Origin: Streptomyces sp. DT2A-34
Lineage (GTDB): Bacteria; Actinomycetota; Actinomycetes; Streptomycetales; Streptomycetaceae
DNA length: 64,000 nt
Assembly: GCF_030499515.1 (NCBI RefSeq)
Contig: NZ_JASTWJ010000001.1
Location: forward strand, 6,924,001-6,988,000
Direction: 5' to 3'
Within the stretch, counting starts at the first letter, position 1; each line of letters begins with the position of its first letter. Under the pieces are notes generated by a model, which was not told where the DNA came from, did not search any database, and saw only the letters and a program-made list of their open reading frames with translations. Made by a program: the position numbers and the translations under genes. Below, piece after piece: positions 24,247 to 31,534 of this stretch.

Positions 24247-26019
24247 TTAGTTCGACGGGTGGGGAGTTGAGCCGTACGCCGTCAGGAAGCGGTCGCGGAA
24301 CGAGCTCATCTTCCAGACGGGGGCCTTGGGGGCGGGCCGGAGGCCGTCCGTCCACTGCCAGTTGGTGATCTTGTCCAGCAGCTTGGGGTCCTTGGCGACC
24401 ATCGAGACCGGTACGTCGCGGCTGGCCTTCGCGCCGCTCACCCGGGACATCGGCTGGTGGTCGCCCAGGAAGACCAGGACCGTGTCGTCCGTGCCGTAGC
24501 GCTCCAGCCATTGGGTGAGGCTGGTGACGGAGTACGAGATCGACTTGCCGTACTCCTGCTTGGAGCGGGTGGAGTCGGAGATGATGTCGGACGGTTTGGT
24601 GCCGGATTTCTGGATGGGCTCGAAGAGCGAGCCGTCGCCCAGGTCGTCCCAGTCGACCATCTTGGGGATGGGCGCCCAGGGCTGGTGGCTGGAGGTCAGG
24701 ATGATCTCCGCCATCAGGGGCTTGTCGCGTTTCCTGCCGTGGACCTGGCGTTGGAAGGCTTCGAGCGCGTACTGGTCGGGCATCGTCGACCAGCTGAACT
24801 TCGGTCCCTTGTAGTTGAGTTGGAAGGCGTTGTAGACCCTGTCGAGGCCGTAGTACTTCTGTTCCGGCCAGGCCTTCTGCACGCCGGGCATGACACCGAC
24901 CGTGTCCCAGTCGCCGGTCTTCTGGAAGGCCTTGGTGAGGCTGAGGTGGTCGCTGGCCATGACGGTGCGGTAGCGCTGTTGGTTGTCGATCCACAGTCCG
25001 GAGAGCGTGGTGGAGTGGCCCAGCCAGCTGCTGCCGCCGTACGTCGCCGACGTCAGCCAGCCGCTCTTCGCGTGGAAGCCGGCCTTTGTCAGGGCCTGGG
25101 TGCTGGTGTCGAGGGTGCCGGTCACGCCGGGGGCGATCTGCGGGTCCTCCAGTGCGCTGCGGCCGTAGCTCTCGATGAAGGTGAACAGGACGTCCTTGCC
25201 GCGCAGGTCCGGCAGCAGTTGGTCGGGGGGTGTGTTGCCGAAGGTGTCGGACCTCGCGTCCCTCGCGAACGCCGCCTCGTCGCGGAGGGTGTCCATCGCC
25301 CGGTGCGCGTGGACCTTGATGACACCGGCGGTGTGGTCCGCGGCGATCGGTACGCCCGCCACTTGGAGGCCGAACGCCGTGCACGTGATCCATACGGTGC
25401 CGGCGATCAGGGCACCCCTGGACGCGTCCGCCTTGTGGCGGGACAGGAGGTCGGCGATGCGCACGGTGGCCAGGGCGACGGCGGCTATGAGGGCTACGAC
25501 CAGGAGGACGACGCCGATCGTGAGGAGGACGGTCGTCGTGCCGCCCAGGGAGTCCTTCAGGTACGACTGGGCGTCGTCGAGGAGTTCCCAGTCCAGGACG
25601 ATGTTGAAGTGGCGGCCCAGGAATTCGTTATAGCCGATGTCCAGGATGTTCAGGGCGGTGAGGGCGCCCAGGGCGGCGCCGGAGGTCGCCGCGGTGACCA
25701 GGCGGGGGCGGCGGGGGAGGGCGAGGAGTACGGCGGCGCCGATGATGGCCTCGGCGGGGAGGCGCATGAACTCCGTGGCCTTGAGGTTGCCGAGGGTGTT
25801 CGGCATTTGGAGGCAGACGTGGATCAGGGCGGCGGCCAGGGCGGTGAGGGTCCAGCGGAGGTAGGGGGAGGGGGGTGGGGGGGTTTCGGGCTCGGCTTCG
25901 CCTTCGCCCGGGGCCTCGTCGGTCGGCGGTGTCTCCGTGGCGGCCTCGCCGATGGGCGCCTCGTGGGTCAAGTCGTTGCGGTTGCCGGGCAGTTGACGTA
26001 GGCGCGTGAAGACAGGCAC
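24247..26019 (-). CDS. Sulfatase-superfamily membrane protein (LTA synthase/phosphoglycerol transferase-like)
   Basis: The 590-residue protein starts VPVFTRLRQLPGNRNDL (GTG 26019, GGAAGGA upstream). After a Pro/Glu-rich N-terminus come about five membrane segments (residues ~55-240). The extracellular domain of the alkaline phosphatase fold has the nucleophile-region FIESYGRSA, then SATYGGSSWLGHSTTLSGL and the metal site VFLGDHQPMS. Related enzymes move phosphoglycerol or modify wall polymers or lipids. A true sulfatase is unlikely because the Cys/Ser-x-Pro-x-Arg motif is absent. Confidence 0.83.
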   Translation of the reverse strand: MPVFTRLRQLPGNRNDLTHEAPIGEAATETPPTDEAPGEGEAEPETPPPPSPYLRWTLTALAAALIHVCLQMPNTLGNLKATEFMRLPAEAIIGAAVLLALPRRPRLVTAATSGAALGALTALNILDIGYNEFLGRHFNIVLDWELLDDAQSYLKDSLGGTTTVLLTIGVVLLVVALIAAVALATVRIADLLSRHKADASRGALIAGTVWITCTAFGLQVAGVPIAADHTAGVIKVHAHRAMDTLRDEAAFARDARSDTFGNTPPDQLLPDLRGKDVLFTFIESYGRSALEDPQIAPGVTGTLDTSTQALTKAGFHAKSGWLTSATYGGSSWLGHSTTLSGLWIDNQQRYRTVMASDHLSLTKAFQKTGDWDTVGVMPGVQKAWPEQKYYGLDRVYNAFQLNYKGPKFSWSTMPDQYALEAFQRQVHGRKRDKPLMAEIILTSSHQPWAPIPKMVDWDDLGDGSLFEPIQKSGTKPSDIISDSTRSKQEYGKSISYSVTSLTQWLERYGTDDTVLVFLGDHQPMSRVSGAKASRDVPVSMVAKDPKLLDKITNWQWTDGLRPAPKAPVWKMSSFRDRFLTAYGSTPHPSN

Positions 26020-26194
26020 CCGAAGGTCCTTCCGTGCGAGGCCCCTGGCGGAGTGGTGCGGCGGGGCTCGCTGGGGAGGGGGCGGGTCCGCCGTCATCCC
26101 GTACGGCCCGCCCCCAGCCCGTGTTCAGCCCCGCCGCCCCAGCGCTCGGCAAACGCTGGGCAAACGCCAGGCCAACTGCCCCGCAGCCACCCCG

Positions 26195-28132
26195 CTACGC
26201 CCCGCCCACCGCCGTCAGCAGCGCCAACGGAGTCGCCGCCGAGCGGGATTCGCGTACGCACGCGTGCGGATACGGCACCGGTTCCGCGTGCGTGTCGCGG
26301 CCGTACCCGGCGAGGACCTCCGGCAGGCGGTGGCCGGTTGTCGTCGCCGCGTCGACCAGGGCGTGGGCCACCGTGCGGGCCTCGTCGTGCAGGCCGTAGC
26401 GGGCCAGACCCAGGGTGATCAGCGCGTTGTCGTGCGGCCAGACCGAGCCGCGGTGGTAGGAGAGGGGGTGGTAGGCCGACTGGCCGGAGGCCAGGGTGCG
26501 TACGCCCCAGCCCGAGAAGAAGTCGGGTTCGAGGAGACGACGGCCCACCAGCTCTCCGTACTCCTTGTCCAGCAGGCCGGACCAGAGCAGATGCCCCGCG
26601 TCCGAGGCGAGGGCGTCCACCTGGCGGCCTTCGCCGTCCAATGCCAGGGCGGGGAAGGAGTGTTCCGGCATCCAGAAGTCCTGCTGGAAGCGGTCGCGGA
26701 GGTCGGCCGCCGCCTGTTCCAGGAGGGCCGCGTAGGTCCCGTCCTGCCACACCGTGCGGGCCAGCCACGCCGTGCGGCGCAGGGCGTCGTACGCGTAGCC
26801 CTGGGCGCCCGCCGCCATCACCGGCCCGGCGGGGCGGGTGCCGTCGGCCGAGCAGATGGCGCCGGGGGAGTCCTTCCAGTTCTGGTTGGCCAGGCCGCCC
26901 TGGTCGGCGCGGTAGACCAGGTAGCCGCGGGAGGTCAGGCCGCCGTGGTCCAGCATCCAGCCGATCGCCGCGCGGGCGTGGGGCTCGAGGCGGCGGGCCA
27001 GGGTCGGGTCGGCCGTGTGCTCGACGTACGCGCCCAGCAGGATCAGGAAGAGCGGGGTCGCGTCCACCGAGCCGTAATAGCGGCCGTACGGCACCTGGCC
27101 GAAGTGCGCCAGCTCGCCGTGCCGTACCTCGTGCACGATCTTGCCGGGCTGGGAGACGGCGTCGACGCCGGTCTCCGTCGCCTGCGTCGCGGCCAGTGCG
27201 GGGAGGGTGGCCGCGGCCAGCTGGGGGCGGTAGGGGAGGGCGAAGAGGGAGGTGAGGAGGGCGTCGCGGCCCAGGAGGGTCAGGAACCAGGGGGCTCCGG
27301 CGGCCGGGACGCGGAGTTCCTCGCCGTCGGGGCCCGTCGCCGGGACCTGGAGCGAGGCCAGGTCGGCGAGGCCGCGGGCGCAGGCGGCGGCCAGCTCGGG
27401 CCAGCCGGTCGGGAAGGCCACGCCCTCCACGAACTCGCCCTCCAGGGAGACGAGTTGGGACGACAGGGCGGCAGGGGAGCGCGGTACGCGCAGAGGGCGT
27501 TTGTCGCCGTGCGGGCGGGCCATCACCCTCAGGGTCAGATCCGCCGTGCCGTGCGGGTCCAGCTCCAGGGTCCAGACCAGGCGGCGGGCGCCGGTGCCCG
27601 TCTCCTCGACGGCGTCGGGGGCCGGGTCGGACGTGACGGTCGTGATCGAGCGCCACTCTCCTCGCTGGTACGTGAACTCCACGCCGTGGTCGAGGACTTG
27701 GCGGGAGCGAGTGGCGCCGATCTTGGCGTACGTGCGGTGGTCGGAGCGCAGCTCGAACTGGTCGGTGAAGTCGGCGTCCGCGGTGACCGCGAGGCGGATC
27801 GTCGTCGGCACCGGGCGGTTGCTGGTCACACGCAGGGACTCGATGAACGAGCCGTCGCCGACCGCCTGTTCGCGGAAGAGGGTGTACGCGGGTGGTTCGT
27901 TGCGGCCGCCTCGCGGGACCAGGACACAGCGGGTGGTGTCGCCGTCGGCGACCGGGCTGAGCGCCTCGGGCACGGCCCCGTCGACGGTGAGCTGCCAGCG
28001 GCTCAGGTGCCGGGCGTCGCGTACGAATAACCCGTCCGGGGAGCCGACGCCCCGCACGCCGCTGATGTCGCCGCCGTCACCCACGGCGGCGAACGTCCCC
28101 CCGTACACGAGCAGATGATGCCGGTCTGTCAT
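26195..28132 (-). CDS. Glycogen debranching enzyme-like glycoside hydrolase (GDE N-terminal plus amylo-alpha-1,6-glucosidase domain)
   Basis: The 645-residue protein has a beta-rich N-terminal domain (about residues 1-215, GLFVRDARHLSRWQLTVDG) and an (alpha/alpha)6 barrel with LGRDALLTSLFALPYRPQLA, VPYGRYYGSVDATPLFLILL and YHRGSVWPHDNALI. No signal peptide is seen. It probably trims alpha-glucans or stored sugars. It overlaps the next hydrolase gene by 4 bp. Residue 35 is a TTA leucine codon (28028-28030), rare in Streptomyces and suggesting bldA control. Confidence 0.85.
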   Translation of the reverse strand: MTDRHHLLVYGGTFAAVGDGGDISGVRGVGSPDGLFVRDARHLSRWQLTVDGAVPEALSPVADGDTTRCVLVPRGGRNEPPAYTLFREQAVGDGSFIESLRVTSNRPVPTTIRLAVTADADFTDQFELRSDHRTYAKIGATRSRQVLDHGVEFTYQRGEWRSITTVTSDPAPDAVEETGTGARRLVWTLELDPHGTADLTLRVMARPHGDKRPLRVPRSPAALSSQLVSLEGEFVEGVAFPTGWPELAAACARGLADLASLQVPATGPDGEELRVPAAGAPWFLTLLGRDALLTSLFALPYRPQLAAATLPALAATQATETGVDAVSQPGKIVHEVRHGELAHFGQVPYGRYYGSVDATPLFLILLGAYVEHTADPTLARRLEPHARAAIGWMLDHGGLTSRGYLVYRADQGGLANQNWKDSPGAICSADGTRPAGPVMAAGAQGYAYDALRRTAWLARTVWQDGTYAALLEQAAADLRDRFQQDFWMPEHSFPALALDGEGRQVDALASDAGHLLWSGLLDKEYGELVGRRLLEPDFFSGWGVRTLASGQSAYHPLSYHRGSVWPHDNALITLGLARYGLHDEARTVAHALVDAATTTGHRLPEVLAGYGRDTHAEPVPYPHACVRESRSAATPLALLTAVGGA

Positions 28133-29601
28133 CCCCGGTCCCCTCCCTTGAGTTCTTCGACAGCAGTGGTTCGGGTCTGGCTGTGCAGCAGGTCGAGCGA
28201 GAGCGCGGCGGTCCAGCTGAACCCGGTCGCCCCGCAGGCCTCGCCGGTGTAGGGGTCGACGTACTCGGCGAAGTCGGAGCTCTGCGCGATGTCCAGGACC
28301 GCCTCGCGCAGCCCGTCGGCTCGCCGGTGCTCCCCCTGCGTCCGCAGCCCGCGCTCCAGCAGCCAGCTCGTGTTGAACCAGGCCGGGCCACGCCAGTAGC
28401 GGTGCGGGTCGAAGGCCTCGCCGAGGAGGTCGTAACTCGGTACCAGTCGCGTCGAGTTGCCGAGACCGAAGTGCTCGGACGCCGTCGTCCGCACCAGGGC
28501 GGCGGAGATGTCCCGTGGCAGGCCGGGCAGGAGGAGCGGGATCAGGCCCGAGACGCTGCGCTCGCGCACGAGCCCCCCGCCCCGCACGTCACGGCAGAAG
28601 AACATCCCCTCCGCCGGGTCCCACGTCCGCTCGATCAGCGCCGCCGTCAGCCGCTCGGCGCGCGCGTGCCGGGCCCTGCCCGTCGCCCCCAGCTCCTCGG
28701 CGATCCGGGCCAGCGCGTGCTCGGAGGCGATGAGCAGGGCGTTGAAGGAGGGGTCCTCGACCGCGAAGTCGCCGGAACCGGCCCCGTGTCCCCCGCCCAG
28801 CCCGTCCCTGTACCCGCCGTCGCGGTACTCCGTCGCCAGGCGCACATACCGCCCGTAGTCCAGATCCGTCGGCCGGTCCTCGGCGGCCCCGTGGTCGAGG
28901 TCGGCGCGGCGGAAGGAGCGGGCCGGGGCCGGGGTGATGCGGGAGAGCGGGGCGTCCCAGCAGGGGCTGTTGTCCATACCCTGTTCCCAGGGGTGCACGA
29001 CGGACGCGAGGCCGCCGCCGCCCAGGTCACGGCGGTGCAGCAAGTAGCGGTGCCAGGCGGCCAGGCGGGGATACACCCGGGTGAGGAAGCCGCGCGCCCG
29101 GGACAGTCCCGGGTCGGCCCGGTGCACCAGCCAGGCCGCCAATGCGTGCACCGGTGGCTGCACGATGCCGGAGGTCTGTACGGTGCGCGGGGCGCCCGCA
29201 GCGCGCCCCGCGGTCGAGGAGCGCCAGAAGTCGGGGCTCGGGAAGTAGGCGTCGAGCGGTACGGAGGGGTTGAAGACGATGTGCGGGATACGCCCGTCAC
29301 CCCACTGGGCGCCGAGCAGCGTCTCCAGCTCCGTCTGCGCCCGCAGCGGCGACAGGTGCCTGAGGCCGATCGCGATGAACGCCGAGTCCCAGGACCACTG
29401 GTGCGGATACAGGCCGCGCGAGGGGACCGTCGAGGTGCCGGTCCAGTTGGCCTCCAGTACCCGGGCAGCCCTGACGTGCAGCGCATCCGGCACAGGCGGC
29501 GGATCGTATGCAATGTCACGCTCGGCGCAACGGGCTGTGAGCTGGGCAGTGCGATCCACTCGGGGCTCCCCGAAAGACGTCCGGCCGACCGGTTCGGTCA
29601 T
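28129..29601 (-). CDS. MGH1/trehalase-like glycoside hydrolase (GH63-type barrel)
   Basis: The 490-residue (alpha/alpha)6 protein has LYPHQWSWDSAFIAIGLRHL, WEQGMDNSPCWDAPL with an acidic catalytic pair, YWRGPAWFNTSWLLERGL and EYVDPYTGEACGATGFSWTA. These match mannosylglycerate hydrolase/GH63-like proteins. It is cytoplasmic and co-transcribed with the debranching-type gene. It is divergent from a ROK regulator, so the pair probably metabolises a specific oligosaccharide or compatible solute. Confidence 0.83.
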   Translation of the reverse strand: MTEPVGRTSFGEPRVDRTAQLTARCAERDIAYDPPPVPDALHVRAARVLEANWTGTSTVPSRGLYPHQWSWDSAFIAIGLRHLSPLRAQTELETLLGAQWGDGRIPHIVFNPSVPLDAYFPSPDFWRSSTAGRAAGAPRTVQTSGIVQPPVHALAAWLVHRADPGLSRARGFLTRVYPRLAAWHRYLLHRRDLGGGGLASVVHPWEQGMDNSPCWDAPLSRITPAPARSFRRADLDHGAAEDRPTDLDYGRYVRLATEYRDGGYRDGLGGGHGAGSGDFAVEDPSFNALLIASEHALARIAEELGATGRARHARAERLTAALIERTWDPAEGMFFCRDVRGGGLVRERSVSGLIPLLLPGLPRDISAALVRTTASEHFGLGNSTRLVPSYDLLGEAFDPHRYWRGPAWFNTSWLLERGLRTQGEHRRADGLREAVLDIAQSSDFAEYVDPYTGEACGATGFSWTAALSLDLLHSQTRTTAVEELKGGDRG

Positions 29602-29679
29602 GGCTACCGTAGGGTTACGTCTATTTAACACGCAAAACTCAATATGTAATGCAGGGTTGAGAAACACAAGGGGGTGCGC
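29602..29679. promoter_or_regulatory. AT-rich divergent promoter region between the hydrolase operon and the ROK gene
   Basis: This 78-bp spacer is much more AT-rich than its surroundings (CTATTTAACACGCAAAACTC). It must hold promoters for both directions. Arms CTCAA and TTGAG occur as a loose inverted pair 14 nt apart on the ROK side and may be part of an operator, but this is weak. No clear -35/-10 pair could be chosen. Confidence 0.5.
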
Positions 29680-30909
29680 ATGACTGGGCAGCCGGGACGG
29701 ACGGGCAGGGCGACGAAGAGCGGCGGTCAGGCCGGCGCGGGGGATCTGCTCGAACTCGTGCGCAGTGGACGCGCCACCACGCGCGGCGCCCTCCAGCAGG
29801 CCACCGGCCTCTCCCGCGCCACCGTCGGCCAGCGCCTCGACCGCCTGTTCCGGGCCGGCTGGCTGCGCGAGGGTGCGGGCGGCCCCGTGGACTCCCCGCT
29901 GGGCGGCCGCCCCTCCATCACCCTGGAGTTCGACGACGCCCACGCGGTCGTCCTCGCCGCCGACCTCGACTCCCGGCACGCGCGCGCCGCCGTCCTCTCC
30001 CTGACCGGCGAGATCCTCGCCGAGCACGGCGGCACGCTGGTCATCGAGGACGGGCCGGACGTGGTGCTGGGCGAGCTCGGGCGCTGGTTCGCCGAGCTGC
30101 TGGAGAAGGCCGGGCGCCGGGCCGACGAGGTGGGCGGCATCGGGCTCGCGGTGCCGGGGCCGGTGGACAGCGAGACCGGCCGGGTCGTCCAGCCGCCGAT
30201 CATGCCCGGTTGGGACGGCTACGACATAAGAGGGCGGTTGGCGAGGGCCTTCAGCGAGCACACGGGGGCCGCGTCGGTGCCGGTGCTCGTCGACAACGAC
30301 GCCAACCTCATGGCGTACGGCGAACAGCGCACCGGATACCCGGACTGTTCGGCGTTCGTACTGGTCAAGGTGTCGACCGGGATCGGCGCGGGGGTCGTGG
30401 TCGACGGCTCCGTGTACCGGGGCATCGACGGCGGCGCGGGCGACCTCGGGCACATCCGGGTGGGCGCCGACGCGCTGTGCCGGTGTGGTTCGTACGGCTG
30501 TCTGGCCGCCGTCGCCAGTGGTGGTGCCGTGGCCCGGCGGCTGGCCGAGACGGGGGTGCCCGCGGCCTCGGGCTCAGATGTGCGGGACCTGCTTGCCGCC
30601 GGGGACCCGAGGGCGGCCGCGCTGGCACGGGAGGCCGGGCGGCAGGTCGGGGACGTGCTGGCGACCGTCGTGACGCTGCTCAACCCCGGGGTGCTGATGA
30701 TCGCGGGGGATCTGGCCGGGACGCCCTTCCTCACCGGCGTACGGGAGTTGCTGTACCAGCGGGCGCTGCCGCGCTCCACCGCTCATCTGGACGTGGTGAC
30801 CTCGCGGCTGGGGGAGCGGGCCGGGCTGGTGGGGGCCGGGGCGCTGGTCGTGGAGCATTTGTACGCGCCCGAGCGGGTGGAGGAACGGCTGGTCGCGCTC
30901 GGGGTGTGA
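29680..30909 (+). CDS. ROK family transcriptional regulator
   Basis: The 409-residue protein has an N-terminal winged helix at about residues 25-80 (TGLSRATVGQRLDRLFRAGW) and a ROK sugar-kinase-fold domain with VLAADLDSRHARAAVLS, GLAVPGPVD, VLVDNDANLMAYGE and the zinc motif C-R-C-G-x-x-G-C-L. It senses a sugar and controls the divergent glycoside hydrolase genes. The ATG at 29680 is chosen for AAGGGGG upstream; a GTG at 29674 is possible. Confidence 0.9.
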   Translation: MTGQPGRTGRATKSGGQAGAGDLLELVRSGRATTRGALQQATGLSRATVGQRLDRLFRAGWLREGAGGPVDSPLGGRPSITLEFDDAHAVVLAADLDSRHARAAVLSLTGEILAEHGGTLVIEDGPDVVLGELGRWFAELLEKAGRRADEVGGIGLAVPGPVDSETGRVVQPPIMPGWDGYDIRGRLARAFSEHTGAASVPVLVDNDANLMAYGEQRTGYPDCSAFVLVKVSTGIGAGVVVDGSVYRGIDGGAGDLGHIRVGADALCRCGSYGCLAAVASGGAVARRLAETGVPAASGSDVRDLLAAGDPRAAALAREAGRQVGDVLATVVTLLNPGVLMIAGDLAGTPFLTGVRELLYQRALPRSTAHLDVVTSRLGERAGLVGAGALVVEHLYAPERVEERLVALGV

Positions 30910-31216
30910 CGGGCGTTCGCGTGGGTGGTGGCGGCTGTTCGGGCGGGTGAGCGGTGGTCGTTCGGGGCGGGTGGGTGGCGGCTCTCCGCAGGGGCGGGCG
31001 GCGGCCGTTCCCACGGGTGCGGGGCGGCTCTCCGTGCGGGTGGTGGCGGCCGTTCGCCTGGGTATTTGCCTGGGTAGTGACGGGCGTTCGCAGGGGCCTG
31101 TGGTGGTCGTTCGCACCGGGTGTGTGACGGGCGCGTTTCCGTCCCGGACGCCCGTCCGCATGGTGAAATCCCGTCGGCTGTGGCAGCGTGATTCTCGCCA
31201 CCCCTGATAAGGGTTG

Positions 31217-31332
31217 CGCTCAGATGAGCGGATCTTGAGCGGCTGCACTTCTCCAAAGGGTGGCACTCGGTGCCACCCCTTGATCGTTCATCGATCGAAA
31301 TCAGACGTGCGGTAAGGCCGCTCATCTGAGCG
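31217..31332. promoter_or_regulatory. Pair of CGCTCA-NN-TGAGCG dyads upstream of ppdK
   Basis: CGCTCAGATGAGCG (31217-31230) and CGCTCATCTGAGCG (31319-31332) have identical 6-bp arms and differ only in the central GA or TC, so each is the reverse complement of the other. They start 102 bp apart, about ten helical turns, and flank the hairpin at 31256-31281. This looks like a two-site operator able to loop DNA. The binding protein is unknown. Confidence 0.65.
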
Positions 31333-31460
31333 GAAACCCGCACTCGTGGGCGCTCTTGCGTTCAAGAAGTGAAAACATCCGCCCGTCACGGCTTGCCAAG
31401 CTTTGACTTTCGATCCACTGGCGGACGGGTGGTTACAGGCGCATGACGCGTGAGTAGACG

Positions 31461-31485
31461 TACCCAGACGCCTTCGATCTGGGTA
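31461..31485 (+). promoter_or_regulatory. 8-bp stem in the ppdK leader
   Basis: TACCCAGA (31461-31468) pairs perfectly with TCTGGGTA (31478-31485) around a 9-nt loop. It lies 50 bp before the ppdK start, so it may be in the 5' UTR or be a protein site. No T-run follows. Confidence 0.5.
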
Positions 31486-31534
31486 TGTTCCTCGCCGTCA
31501 GGGCAGCCACCGCGTCCTCGAGGGAGTCGAGACC

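Larger units (their letters stand above)
30910..31534. other. 625-bp gene-free region upstream of ppdK
   Basis: From 30910 to about 31150 there is GC-rich low-complexity DNA with imperfect repeats of GTGGTGGCGGC-GTTCG. From 31200 to 31490 the base composition is mixed and structured: two CGCTCA-NN-TGAGCG dyads, a near-perfect hairpin at 31256-31281 (AAGGGTGGCAC-TCG-GTGCCACCCCTT, one bulge) and a stem at 31461-31485. I see no credible gene. The region is long for a Streptomyces promoter and suggests complex control of ppdK. Confidence 0.7.

Noticed and set aside
24247..26019. True arylsulfatase
   Set aside because: The Cys/Ser-x-Pro-x-Arg formylglycine motif is absent; the membrane-plus-phosphatase fold layout fits LTA synthase-like proteins better.
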